A stretch of 52,563 nucleotides of DNA from an uncultured Mediterranea sp. (GCA_945641355.1 CALZEQ010000020.1:1-52563), one strand, 5' to 3'; positions 1 to 8,155 are shown, counted from the stretch's first letter. The notes: a model not told the origin generated them from the sequence alone. Numbers and translations: made by a program.

Positions 1-410
1 CTTCCCGAAGCGGGATTGTCGGTGAAATGACCGCTTATAAGCGAGGGTATCGCAGTTGTCCGGCGGATATGTTCAATCATCAGGCGAAGGGCTTCTGTGC
101 AGATGCCCATTCCCCAATATGGCTTTCCGACCCAATATCCCACTGTCGGCTCGCCCTTGCGAGAAGGCAATGAACATTCGCACGAAGGGCCATAACCCAT
201 GGCACCTACCACCTTTCCCGTTTCCTTTAGCACTATAGCCCATGTAGTAGGGTTATTGAATACAGTGCGGATAATTTCCCTACTCTGTTCCTTGGATTGG
301 TGTGGCGGCCATCCTGCGCGCTCACCCACTTCCGGTTCGCTGGCATATTCATATAGTGCATCGGCATCTGATTCCTGCCAATGGCGAAGTAGTATTCTGT
401 CTGTTTCCAT
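1..410 (-). CDS. GNAT family N-acetyltransferase (RimJ/RimL type), cut by window edge
   Basis: Partial gene. The complement of 408-410 is an ATG, and 136 codons read without a stop to base 1, opening METDRILLRHWQ as in RimJ/RimL-type acetyltransferases. The segment VGYWVGKPYWGMGICTEAL matches the strand leading into the acetyl-CoA-binding loop of this family, so the product probably transfers acetyl groups from acetyl-CoA to an amine. The substrate cannot be told. The start lies 2 nt beyond the stop of the zinc-ribbon/PNPOx gene upstream, so the two are co-transcribed. The C-terminal end is missing. Confidence 0.85.
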   Translation of the reverse strand, partial: METDRILLRHWQESDADALYEYASEPEVGERAGWPPHQSKEQSREIIRTVFNNPTTWAIVLKETGKVVGAMGYGPSCECSLPSRKGEPTVGYWVGKPYWGMGICTEALRLMIEHIRRTTAIPSLISGHFTDNPASG

Positions 411-412
411 AA

Positions 413-1156
413 TTATTCAATCACAAAGCTGCGTGGATAGAAGTCACTGTAGAAACGGCCTTCGGAGGCAGTAAACTTCAGAACGCAATAGTTGGGATCA
501 GTTACTCCGCCAGGATAATAATTGGTGTCGCCCTCACGCCATATCATATTCTTGCTGTCCTGGTCGGTCAGCACCTCCATCGTTCCCTTGAGCATCACGG
601 CACGGAAATTCTTCTCATCGCAGAGATATATCGAAGCCTTGGGATTTGCCCTATAATGAGCCACACGCACGGAGAAAGCGTTGGTGGTGAAGTAGAACTC
701 TTTTATGCCTTCACGCTTGCGTGGCGAAAGCATGGCCTTGGTGCAAGGATAGCCTTCCTCATCTACTGATGATATATAAGTTGTGGGCAGATTGTCTGCC
801 ATATCCATGATGAGTTGTTTCACTGGAGCGAGTCCTGCATACATCACATCCTGAAAATCATGTGACGTGATGGTTGTCTCCTTTCTCCATCTCTTCAGAT
901 GGGGAAAGAACATCTTCATCTGTCCTATGGCTTCCTCACGAGTCACCTTGTGCTCGGAGTCCTTGTTGAATTCCTCGACAAACTGTGCACAGTGTTCTAT
1001 CATCTCTTCCATAGTGCACTGCTGTGTGAACTGCCCATTCTCATAGCAGTATTTGCAGTATTCCTCGTTCTTGCTTCCATCGGCATTCGTGCCGTAGTCA
1101 TTCAAGTCATTGAGCGGCATTCCGCAGCTCTGACAAAATCTTTGTTCTGTTTTCAT
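413..1156 (-). CDS. Zinc-ribbon and pyridoxamine 5'-phosphate oxidase-like flavin-binding protein
   Basis: The protein has 247 residues from the ATG at 1156. Residues 1-40 hold a zinc ribbon (CQSCGMPL ... YCKYC). After a helical linker, the last ~130 residues read as a split-barrel of the PNPOx/FMN-binding type (VDEEGYPCTKAM, FYFTTN, ASIYLCDE). Such proteins bind FMN, F420 or heme and often reduce small molecules; the substrate is unknown. An open frame extends 45 codons upstream, but that part is AT-rich with low-complexity hydrophobic residues, so the start at MKTEQRFC was chosen (MKFEIMKTEQ, five codons earlier, is the alternative). The gene sits between the broken hydrolase and the GNAT gene in the same run. 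Confidence 0.8.
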   Translation of the reverse strand: MKTEQRFCQSCGMPLNDLNDYGTNADGSKNEEYCKYCYENGQFTQQCTMEEMIEHCAQFVEEFNKDSEHKVTREEAIGQMKMFFPHLKRWRKETTITSHDFQDVMYAGLAPVKQLIMDMADNLPTTYISSVDEEGYPCTKAMLSPRKREGIKEFYFTTNAFSVRVAHYRANPKASIYLCDEKNFRAVMLKGTMEVLTDQDSKNMIWREGDTNYYPGGVTDPNYCVLKFTASEGRFYSDFYPRSFVIE

Positions 1157-1327
1157 AATTTCAAATTTCATAATCATATATATTATTATACAAAAAACAA
1201 TATATCTTAGAATTAAGTAAGGATAATAACCTTTCACCATTAAGATTAATAATCCTACATCGTTAAGGTTATTAACCTTGTTCCTTTTCAAAATAATAAC
1301 GGCTCTGTTGCCGTCTTATTCCACAAA

Positions 1328-1402
1328 CTAATCGTCGGGGATGGGCTCGAACGTATAGTCGGGCAACAAGCGAAATCCACTGATAGCCTCAACAGGATCC
1401 AT
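1328..1402 (-). pseudogene. 24-codon remnant of a DJ-1/PfpI family gene
   Basis: The reading MDPVEAISGFRLLPDYTFE (followed by PIPDD and a stop) is nearly identical to residues 46-69 of the DJ-1/VOC fusion encoded at 5131-6144 (MAPVEAISGFRLLPDYTFE), and the DNA is similarly close. It begins inside the last codons of the broken hydrolase in another frame and stops at once. I read it as a leftover of a second DJ-1-type gene after deletion. It has no function of its own. Confidence 0.7.
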
Positions 1403-2313
1403 CTTCGAAGGCATCGCCGTTCCATGTCAGGTGAGCACCCAACCAAGGAACTGCGTCATAGCCTATGCTATAAACCGGCAACTGGTTGTGAATCCATTTT
1501 ACGGCAGGATGGTTTTTCCATGCGGCAAACCACTCGTCGCAATCCTTCTGATAGCGAGGGGCGAGCGAATCGTTGAATACTGAATTATCAGCAAAGCGCG
1601 CGACAAGCTCCATCAGTTCCACTCCCTCTTCTGTCTTGACATAAGGATGCTTTGCCGTCAGCTTGCGGATGAATCGCATCAGCCGACGCATATACTCCTT
1701 GTCGGCAGTAGGACGTGTGAAGTCCTTGCAGATGAAATGCTCGTCGCCATCAACAGTCATCGTGTCTATATCATCAGTATATTTTGAAGCCTCAGCTGCC
1801 AGTTTCTCAAAACATGAATACGGCACCTGAGTGTCCTTCCTACTGTGCATCATGAGAACAGGGCGGTTGTTGAGACCACGAAGGGCATAAAAAGGACTGC
1901 TGACGGAAGAGTCAACATGATATTTTGCACGGACGATTTCACCCGTGACACCATTGAGTTGTTCGGCAGGAATCATCGGAAGCAAAGCCTCACGCATGAC
2001 CATAGAATGCCGTCACCGAAGGATTCTCTATACCAGAAAGGCATATCACCACGCCCTTTGGCTGCTCCGGACAAATCTCATAGACAAAGATGCCGAAGCC
2101 GTCGGCAGTCTTCAACCTTAGTGAGTCGGGAGCGGGCAGCCCGAAATCCCTCGCGTCGTAAATCTTATCATAATTGACATGCTTTTCCACGAGATAGTCA
2201 ATCACCTGTAGCCCAGCAGCCATCCAGTTTCCACGCTCGTCAGCTTCTTGTGCCTTTGCGTCAATAGCCGAGAATGAACATACGGCCAACAATAATACAA
2301 TAAATTTCTTCAT
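1389..2313 (-). pseudogene. Alpha/beta hydrolase, internally deleted and frameshifted
   Basis: Two frames together make an incomplete exported hydrolase. The first (2313 to 1990) has a signal peptide (MKKFIVLLLAVCSFSAIDAKAQ) and the first strands of an alpha/beta fold (GVVICLSGIENPSVTAFYGHA), then a stop. The second (2003 to 1389) carries the last part: the acid-residue turn (MMHSRKDTQVPY) and the catalytic His region (DGDEHFICKDF). The middle third, including the expected nucleophile elbow G-x-S-x-G, is absent, so the gene cannot make an active enzyme. The join lies near GGTCATG (around 1995-2005). Its 3' end runs into a DJ-1 remnant, so both ends of this locus have been rearranged. Confidence 0.75.
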
Positions 2314-2460
2314 CTGTTATTCTTCATCATTAAAGTTACCCAAAATAAATGAATTAAAGCCTTTTTGATTTATAAAAAAACGAAATTCCGCAGTCTTTGT
2401 CACTTGACGAAAGGACAGGCATCTGAGTACGCCTTGTTTATCCAAGAAAAGACTCCCCTA

Positions 2461-3123
2461 TTATATGCCATTAATCGTATTTTGCAATGAATTCAAGAAT
2501 GTTGCCGCATGTCCTCCATCCATCTGTACATGATGGAATTGGAACGAGATGGGTAGCTTGGTCTTTATCCATCCTTTTCGGTATTTTCCCCACATCGCCA
2601 TTGGATTGCAAAACTTGTCGGTATATTGGTTGATGATGCAGTCCAGCTCTGTCTCTATCATTGCAGAAGTACCGATAACCATACAATCGTCCAAAAAAGA
2701 GCTTTCACATCTGATGGCGACTTGCCTTGTCAAGCGTTGATAATCATCTGCAAACTGACGCAAGTCATTACAAAACGGAATGTCGCACGAATTGATAGCC
2801 CCTTGTTTGTTCTTTACAATCACATTGACAGCAAGCCTGTCGTATTGATACAGCTTGCCTTGCACAGGCAACAGGTAGAACTCGCTGATTTCGCTTGCTG
2901 CCTTGCCGATGCACCAGCAAAGCAGCATGTTGAAACTCAGTTTGTATTTTTTGCTGTGCTTCAACAGCCTGCTCACATTCATGGTTTTCACCAATGTGAC
3001 CAATGGCATGGGGGATGACATCCATAACGTGAAGGCACTGCTTCTGCTTGTTTCTTGTGGATTGACTTCTTTAGGACGGTTGCCGTGAATGACTATACTG
3101 TCCGTATTTGTTTCTGATGTCAT
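2461..3123 (-). CDS. Chloramphenicol acetyltransferase-like O-acyltransferase
   Basis: The 220 residues match the CatA fold in length. The C-terminal catalytic motif of the family, His-His-x-x-x-Asp-Gly, is present as FHHVQMDGGHAATF, where the second His is the general base. FNMLLCWCIGKAASEI and the mid-protein core (YQYDRLAVNVIVKN) also fit. Members acetylate hydroxyl groups using acetyl-CoA in the cytoplasm. Whether this copy accepts chloramphenicol cannot be told, because many Bacteroidetes relatives are housekeeping enzymes of unknown substrate. The start lies 5 nt after the stop of the 62-residue gene, in the same minus-strand run. Confidence 0.85.
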   Translation of the reverse strand: MTSETNTDSIVIHGNRPKEVNPQETSRSSAFTLWMSSPMPLVTLVKTMNVSRLLKHSKKYKLSFNMLLCWCIGKAASEISEFYLLPVQGKLYQYDRLAVNVIVKNKQGAINSCDIPFCNDLRQFADDYQRLTRQVAIRCESSFLDDCMVIGTSAMIETELDCIINQYTDKFCNPMAMWGKYRKGWIKTKLPISFQFHHVQMDGGHAATFLNSLQNTINGI

Positions 3124-3128
3124 GGCGA

Positions 3129-3317
3129 CTATTTCTTTATAAGATTGTAGTTTTCATACATTCTGTTTCGCTCCTCTTCACCCAGGCTTCTGAGATATTC
3201 CTTCCATCCAGGGCAAAACCTTGTGTGCCAATGCCAAAAGCGAGCAATAATCGATTGGGGATTTTCGTCGTATTTGCGCCTCATCCTACATTGAGCGCAT
3301 GGATATTTCTTTTCCAT
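3129..3317 (-). CDS. Small conserved cysteine-containing protein, unknown function
   Basis: The protein has 62 residues, charged and aromatic, with a CAQC pair near the N terminus and the core IIARFWHWHTRFCPGWKEYL. I recall similar ~60-residue proteins with a CxxC and an FCPGWK core in other Bacteroidales. I take it as real because it fills the space between two genes of the run with gaps of 28 and 5 nt. It may bind a metal through its Cys and His residues, but nothing shows its role. Confidence 0.65.
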   Translation of the reverse strand: MEKKYPCAQCRMRRKYDENPQSIIARFWHWHTRFCPGWKEYLRSLGEEERNRMYENYNLIKK

Positions 3318-3345
3318 AAGGTAAACTTTATTATTTCCTTCTATA

Positions 3346-3930
3346 TTATAAGAGTCTTCTCACAGCCTTGCGGCACTTCATGGCTTCTCCCACAGAAAGT
3401 GTAGTGTTTCGTCGGGTGCCACCCTTTTCTATCGTAGCCACAATTTTGAAACCACTATACCTACAGACTTCCTTCAATGCCCTAATTGCTCCACGGCTTT
3501 GGTGTATAAGGATGTTAAGAGGCCACGGCGTCGTAGAAGTACTCACAAGCACGCAACGCTTGCCCTTATGCAGGGGTATAGGGATGCCTCGAGGACTTTC
3601 GTCCATCATACCATAAACAATACGGTCGAACAGCAGCTTCAACGTGCCAGGGATATTACCCCAATAGCAGGGTGCGGCAATCACCATCGCCTCACAATCC
3701 TTAATCAGCTGCAATACACGCTGCGAGTCATCGTCAGGCAGCACACAGAAGCCTTTTGCCCTACATTGCATGCAGGCCAAGCAGGGCTGGACATTTAGTT
3801 TCTGCACCTCTATCACATCTACCTCCGCTCCTTGCGCCTTTGCCTCATCAGCCATCTCAGCCACCATCTGCGCAATGTTACCTTTCTTCCTTGGGCTTGC
3901 ATTAAGTATAAGAATTTTCTTTGTCATCAT
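3346..3930 (-). CDS. NAD(P)H-dependent FMN reductase / flavodoxin family protein
   Basis: The 194 residues open with the flavodoxin-fold phosphate-binding strand and loop (KKILILNASPRKKGNIAQM). They continue with the Cys-rich segment CLACMQCRAKGFCVLPDDD and the flavin-contacting APCYWGNIPGTLKLLFDR seen in iron-sulfur-flavoprotein-like NADPH:FMN reductases. The likely role is cytoplasmic reduction of flavin or quinone/nitro-type substrates. The three closely spaced cysteines could hold a cluster or a disulfide. Two tandem ATGs (3930, 3927) are possible starts. The gap to the DinB gene is 3 nt. Confidence 0.85.
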   Translation of the reverse strand: MMTKKILILNASPRKKGNIAQMVAEMADEAKAQGAEVDVIEVQKLNVQPCLACMQCRAKGFCVLPDDDSQRVLQLIKDCEAMVIAAPCYWGNIPGTLKLLFDRIVYGMMDESPRGIPIPLHKGKRCVLVSTSTTPWPLNILIHQSRGAIRALKEVCRYSGFKIVATIEKGGTRRNTTLSVGEAMKCRKAVRRLL

Positions 3931-3933
3931 TTT

Positions 3934-4428
3934 TTATAACAGTTCGTGTATCTGTCCGAAGTGCAGGTTCAGATGGTTGATGTAGCCGCGTATCATGGTA
4001 TCAAGCGTCACACGGCAGCCTTCGTAATCAATCCAATAGTTGTTGAGTTTGGTCTGGTCAACCGAACGGATGACGTGGCAGATGTGCTGATTGTACAGCT
4101 TCAGCAACACCACAAGCAGTTGCCACTCCTCATGCTGATAGTCCTGAAGTCCTATCCACAGGTCGTTGTCCTGCGTGTAATCAGGGAAGACGAGCATCCC
4201 CATCTCCGTATTCGGCATCGAGTGTCCACAACGAGGGGCATACTGCAGGCGTACCATACGCTGATGGTTGTTGGATGCAGAGTCAATGAGATGCCCCACA
4301 AGCATTTTCACCGTTCGGTTCTGACTGTTTCTCTTCACGCTTACTTGCTCCTCCGTAAGGGAGAGCAACATGGGTATCTCGCGGTTCATGACCTCGTTGA
4401 TACCGTCAATAACTTCTTGATAGTTCAT
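3934..4428 (-). CDS. DinB family putative metal-dependent hydrolase/transferase
   Basis: The 164 residues from MNYQEVIDGINEV form a four-helix protein with the three spaced histidines of the DinB/YfiT fold: GHLIDSASNNH, QHICHVI and HLNLHFGQIH. These usually bind a divalent metal. Relatives include bacillithiol and mycothiol S-transferases and damage-inducible proteins; the substrate here is unknown. An open frame extends 63 codons upstream but runs through the neighbouring CPBP gene, so the start at 4428 was chosen. It is in the same run as the other small detoxification-like genes. Confidence 0.8.
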   Translation of the reverse strand: MNYQEVIDGINEVMNREIPMLLSLTEEQVSVKRNSQNRTVKMLVGHLIDSASNNHQRMVRLQYAPRCGHSMPNTEMGMLVFPDYTQDNDLWIGLQDYQHEEWQLLVVLLKLYNQHICHVIRSVDQTKLNNYWIDYEGCRVTLDTMIRGYINHLNLHFGQIHELL

Positions 4429-4445
4429 GTTATATTTCTGTCTAT

Positions 4446-5120
4446 TTATCCAAGAAACGAATTCAGTGCTCCATGTGTCAGCACACAGCAAAGCGTGCTT
4501 TTTGTCCAGCATCTTATAGAGGCCAGGACCAAGCCATAAAGCAGTCCGACTACCAGTTTGTTCAACGCCATCCATTCTCCGCACAACAGAGGGTAAACGA
4601 TGTACCCCAAATGCCATACCGCAAACAACATGGCATTGATGGCCACCACATGATACGGATTGTGATGAATGCGTTCCTGAATAGCGTATATATGCCCTCG
4701 GAACAGCAGTTCTTCAAAAAGAGGGGTGACCAAACTACCATATAACAACAGCCATACCCCATGCGCTCCATTGGTGAAACAAACTGCAGTGAATGCAATC
4801 ATCAGTACGGATAGCAGAATGATGGCAGTGGCTGCTCCATCCAGCTTCTTCGGCCATACAGACAAATCGGTCTTCTCTTCTCGCGAGATGAGACACACGA
4901 TTGCTGCCAAAATGCACATTCCCATCATTGTAACCATCTTCGTTTCGAACGGATGTGAAAAGAATAAAGGTCTTATTGTGAGGAGAAAACCTATTGTAGC
5001 CATCTTCATTTCGAACGGTTGTGACAAGGATAAGTTCAGCGGTGCCCATGCTTTCCACATAGAGAGAAATAGGTGCAACGTCAGCAGCAAGACAACAATA
5101 TGTATGTACTCTTTCTTCAT
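4446..5120 (-). CDS. CPBP family intramembrane glutamic protease
   Basis: The 224 residues contain several hydrophobic segments. The family signature EELLFRG (PLFEELLFRGHIYAI) is present, with the later conserved histidine (FAVWHLGYI) and an Asn/His motif near the end (CVLTHGALNSFLG). CPBP/CAAX proteases are inner-membrane enzymes that process prenylated proteins, peptides or signal peptides; no target is visible here. The start at 5120 (MKKEYIHIV) was preferred over a 39-codon extension that would overlap the upstream gene. The gap to the DJ-1/VOC gene is 10 nt. Confidence 0.85.
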   Translation of the reverse strand: MKKEYIHIVVLLLTLHLFLSMWKAWAPLNLSLSQPFEMKMATIGFLLTIRPLFFSHPFETKMVTMMGMCILAAIVCLISREEKTDLSVWPKKLDGAATAIILLSVLMIAFTAVCFTNGAHGVWLLLYGSLVTPLFEELLFRGHIYAIQERIHHNPYHVVAINAMLFAVWHLGYIVYPLLCGEWMALNKLVVGLLYGLVLASIRCWTKSTLCCVLTHGALNSFLG

Positions 5121-5130
5121 CGAATTCACA

Positions 5131-6144
5131 TCACTCAACAAACGACGAAATCTCGATGAGATTGTCCTCTGGGTCAACCACATAGCAAGTACGCTGTCCC
5201 CAAGGTTCTGTAGTCGGGGCAAAGATAGACTTTGCACCCATGCTTACGGCACGCTCATACTCCTTGTCAACATCTGCGAAGCATGGAACGTCGAAGGAGA
5301 TTTCCATTGTCCCATTGGTACCTTTGGGATAGGCATACGGTTGGAAGGTCATATGCTCGAAAGCGTTGCGAGGAAATAGGATGATGCGGGAGTCGCCAAG
5401 AGTCATCTCAACATTAGGGTCGCTGCCGTTCCATTCCGTATGGAATCCAAAGATGTCACGATAGAATGCCACCATTTTGGCGTTGTCGGTAGTGAACAGC
5501 CCGATAGTATTGAAATAGAACCGTGGCTTCGCCTTCGACACCATCTTTGCAAAATCCACAAGCCCCATTTTGTAGAATGTCTTGTACATCTCTATCTCCT
5601 TCGGGTCATCGTTTTTCAGAAGAGCAAGAATCTCGCAGGCAAACTCCAAGTGTCCGCTGCCGTTGGCCGTAACGATATTCCTATCGCTCACAGCTTGGGC
5701 ATTGACATAGTTAGCGGCATTGGTGTAACGCTCGCCACCCCATAGCAGCAATTGCTCCAGGCCATTGCCCGTATGACGGACATCGTTGAGGAAGCCCTTG
5801 CTCGCCATCCATGAAGCAGCATTGCAGATGGCTCCAACAATGCGTCCCTTGCTGATGGCATCGGCAACGAGGGGCACCACACGCTCTGCAGCCTCGCTCT
5901 GCCAACCATAACCGCCAATAAGTACCAGGGCGGCATAGTCACCAGGAATGGTTTCAAACGTATAGTCGGGCAGCAGGCGAAAACCGCTGATAGCCTCAAC
6001 AGGGGCCATCGAAGCTGCCACAATCTTATTCTCGTACCGAGGATTCTCCTTCATTGCCATAGCATCCGAACGCAGCGGCTGGGTGAGATACGGAAACTCG
6101 TGTTCCGCAAACTGCGGAAGCAATACGTACAATACTTCTTTCAT
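5131..6144 (-). CDS. DJ-1/PfpI domain fused to a VOC (glyoxalase/bleomycin-resistance) domain
   Basis: The protein has 337 residues and two domains. Residues 1-205 are a DJ-1/PfpI fold: GDYAALVLIGGYGWQSE, then the nucleophile elbow GAICNAA with its Cys, and NIVTANGSGHLEFA. Residues ~215-337 are a VOC domain: FYFNTIGLFTTDNAKMVAFY, ending with the WGQRTCYVVDPEDNLIEIS metal-ligand strand. DJ-1 relatives act as glyoxalase III, deglycase or chaperone, and VOC proteins act on or bind electrophiles and drugs, so a role in removing reactive carbonyls or toxic compounds is reasonable but inferred. It heads a run of six or more genes with gaps of at most 30 nt. A promoter with a likely AraC operator lies just upstream. 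Confidence 0.85.
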   Translation of the reverse strand: MKEVLYVLLPQFAEHEFPYLTQPLRSDAMAMKENPRYENKIVAASMAPVEAISGFRLLPDYTFETIPGDYAALVLIGGYGWQSEAAERVVPLVADAISKGRIVGAICNAASWMASKGFLNDVRHTGNGLEQLLLWGGERYTNAANYVNAQAVSDRNIVTANGSGHLEFACEILALLKNDDPKEIEMYKTFYKMGLVDFAKMVSKAKPRFYFNTIGLFTTDNAKMVAFYRDIFGFHTEWNGSDPNVEMTLGDSRIILFPRNAFEHMTFQPYAYPKGTNGTMEISFDVPCFADVDKEYERAVSMGAKSIFAPTTEPWGQRTCYVVDPEDNLIEISSFVE

Positions 6145-6171
6145 ACAAACCCATACTAATCTTTACGGCTG

Positions 6172-6217
6172 CAAATGTAGGACTATTCTGGGGAAGAGGC
6201 GTGTAAAAAACGGACAT
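6172..6217 (-). promoter_or_regulatory. Promoter of the DJ-1/VOC operon with AraC-type operator motif
   Basis: On the minus strand the -7 element TACATTTG is at 6179-6172. No good -33 TTG is present, as expected for an activator-dependent promoter. Twenty-two nt further upstream is ATGTCCGTTTTTTACA (6217-6202). The same 16-mer with one change, at the same 22-nt distance from a -7 element, occurs at 43061-43106, beside an AraC gene. Confidence 0.6.
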
Positions 6218-6219
6218 CG

Positions 6220-7188
6220 TCATAATAGGAGGTTGAACATATATCCTGAAAGGATGATGAAGAGGGTGACGGTGGCGAAGAATATCGAGATGAGCCGCCA
6301 GGTCATAACCTTCTTGAGCAGCGTAGCTTCGGGGAGCGAGAGACCCACTACCGCCATCATGAAGGCGATGGCCGTACCAAGGGGAATGCCCTTTGCCACG
6401 AATACCTCGACGACCGGCACTATGCCCGCTGCATTGGCATACATCGGCACAGCAAGAAGGACGCTCAACGGTACAGCATACCAGTTGTCGCGCGACATAT
6501 ACTGCTCAAAGAAACCTTCAGGGACAAATCCGTGCATGAAGGCTCCTATGCCGATGCCTATCAGCACATAAAGCAGCACGCTGCGGACAATCTGCCATGC
6601 ATCACTGACGATGGTAGGAAGTCTCTCCGAGAAGCAGGTATCCTCCTTTTCCCATTGCGCAGACTGCTGTTCAGATTGTGCCTGCACCTGCTTGACCCAA
6701 TCGCTCAGATAAGGTTCCAAATGCATACGCCCCAACACGATGCCACCCAAACACCCCAAGAGGGTGCCGCTGACGACATAAATCACCGTTGCCTGCACAC
6801 CAAACGAACCGAGGAACATGGCTACGGCCACTTCGTTGACAAGAGGTGATGTGATGAGGAATGCCAACGTCACACCAAGCGGTATGCCGCCCTTCACGAA
6901 GCCAATGAACAACGGAATGGAGGAACAGGAACAGAAGGGAGTGATGGCACCGAAAACAGATGCCAACAGATATTGCAGTCCGTAGAGGCGATGGCTGACG
7001 AGATAGTTCCTCAACCGCTCAATGGGGAAATAGGCGTTGACAATACCCATAATGCTGCTGATGAGGAAAAGCAAAAGCAGAATCTTGATACTGTCATAAA
7101 CGAAGAAGTTGACAGCACCGCCCAACGCAGTGGTGCTGTCCAATCCTATAACCGAATATACAAGCCAATCGGCAAATCGCTGTATCAT
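6220..7188 (-). CDS. Permease of the ArsP/YraQ family
   Basis: The 322 residues include about eight membrane segments in two halves. The family motif TPFCSCSSIP (GAITPFCSCSSIPLFIG) is present, and the matching second-half loop reads AVPMYANAAGIVPVVEV. ArsP-type permeases export organic (methylated or aromatic) trivalent arsenicals; other YraQ members have unknown substrates. As the last gene after arsR, arsF-like, arsG-like and the small thioredoxin, with gaps of 2-59 nt, an arsenical efflux role is the best inference. Residues ~165-200 form a soluble, charged central loop. Confidence 0.85.
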   Translation of the reverse strand: MIQRFADWLVYSVIGLDSTTALGGAVNFFVYDSIKILLLLFLISSIMGIVNAYFPIERLRNYLVSHRLYGLQYLLASVFGAITPFCSCSSIPLFIGFVKGGIPLGVTLAFLITSPLVNEVAVAMFLGSFGVQATVIYVVSGTLLGCLGGIVLGRMHLEPYLSDWVKQVQAQSEQQSAQWEKEDTCFSERLPTIVSDAWQIVRSVLLYVLIGIGIGAFMHGFVPEGFFEQYMSRDNWYAVPLSVLLAVPMYANAAGIVPVVEVFVAKGIPLGTAIAFMMAVVGLSLPEATLLKKVMTWRLISIFFATVTLFIILSGYMFNLLL

Positions 7189-7190
7189 AT

Positions 7191-7433
7191 CTAAATGCCC
7201 AATAACTGTCTGACTTCCGATTCCGAAGGCACCTTACCTTTCATCACTACCTTGCCATCCACCACGATGGCTGGGGTAGACATGATGTTGTAGCGCATAA
7301 TCTCCTCAATGTCTTCAACCTTTGTGAGGTTGGCATCCACGCCATTTGACTCTACCACTTTCTCTACGACTGCGAATGTTTTCTTACACTTGGAGCAGCC
7401 AGGACCAAGCACTTTGATTTCTTTCTTTTCCAT
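7191..7433 (-). CDS. Small thioredoxin-fold redox-active disulfide protein
   Basis: The 80 residues have the pattern of the TM0996/MTH895 glutaredoxin-like family: strand KEIKVLGPGCSKCKKT with a C-x-x-C active site, then MSTPAIVVDGKVV with the cis-proline. It is cytoplasmic, as no signal peptide is present. It lies 2 nt before the permease and 5 nt after the arsG-like gene. In related operons such proteins are thought to supply or accept electrons for the efflux or reductase partners; that is inference here. Confidence 0.85.
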   Translation of the reverse strand: MEKKEIKVLGPGCSKCKKTFAVVEKVVESNGVDANLTKVEDIEEIMRYNIMSTPAIVVDGKVVMKGKVPSESEVRQLLGI

Positions 7434-7438
7434 ATTGC

Positions 7439-8146
7439 TTAACTATAAAATGTATATGCGTAATAGATTCCTACGATGATGAATAGTGCCGCCACTAAGC
7501 GGTTGAAGCACTTCTGAAACAGCTGTATCTTTTGATAAAATCCTGCGATATTCCCTATGCTATAGGCAATTATCCATGCGATTATCACCACGGGTAGTCC
7601 TGTTGCCAACGCATAGACAGCAGGCAAGGCATAACCTCCTGCAGCTGATGCTGACATGGGAATGAGCATACCGAAGTAGAACAATCCGCTTGTGGGACAA
7701 AACGCCATGGCAAACAGGATGCCGAGCAGCAGACTGCCCCATGCCCCCCGAAGCCGCTCGCTACGCTGCGAGGCGTTGAAGCCGAAGCGCGACAATGGCA
7801 ACCGGTCGCCAAACAACATCAGCAATCCCATAACAATCAGTACAGGACTCAGCAACAGTTCGCCCCAACGGCTCACCTCCGATTGCAGGTCAAAGGTGTC
7901 GATACCCCTCCGCAGCATATAGATGAGCAATGCCCCAAGCAGCATGTATGCCACAATGCGTCCAAGTGTATAGAGAAGTCCGAAAAGAAAAGTTCGATTT
8001 TGGCTCTCTATGTCCCTGCTGATAAAGCCGATGGCAGTGATGTTGGTGGCAAGCGGACAGGGACTTACTGCCGTAAGCAGTCCTAAGATGAAAGCCGTCA
8101 ACACAGGTACGTCACTTCCTTCGAGCCATGATTGCAGTATTTCCAT
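7439..8146 (-). CDS. ArsG-like / CcdA-like six-helix membrane transporter
   Basis: The 235 residues have about six membrane segments. The N-terminal PC motif (GLLTAVSPCPLATNITAIG) and a second one in mid-protein (LFAMAFCPTSGLFYFGMLI) are those of the DsbD/CcdA superfamily. In a cluster led by ArsR with an ArsF-like partner it fits the aromatic-arsenical efflux permease ArsG. The alternative is a CcdA-type protein moving electrons across the inner membrane to the ArsF-like periplasmic protein. The gaps to its neighbours are 5 and 9 nt. Confidence 0.8.
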   Translation of the reverse strand: MEILQSWLEGSDVPVLTAFILGLLTAVSPCPLATNITAIGFISRDIESQNRTFLFGLLYTLGRIVAYMLLGALLIYMLRRGIDTFDLQSEVSRWGELLLSPVLIVMGLLMLFGDRLPLSRFGFNASQRSERLRGAWGSLLLGILFAMAFCPTSGLFYFGMLIPMSASAAGGYALPAVYALATGLPVVIIAWIIAYSIGNIAGFYQKIQLFQKCFNRLVAALFIIVGIYYAYTFYS

Positions 8147-8155
8147 CGTTTCCCC

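Noticed and set aside
1157..1291. N-terminal extension of the zinc-ribbon/PNPOx-like protein by 45 residues
   Set aside because: The stretch is AT-rich intergenic-like DNA giving hydrophobic low-complexity sequence. The zinc ribbon normally starts the protein.
2461..3123. Calling the CAT-like protein a chloramphenicol resistance gene
   Set aside because: The catalytic motif supports only the acyltransferase family. Substrate cannot be read from it, and the genomic context is not a resistance cassette.
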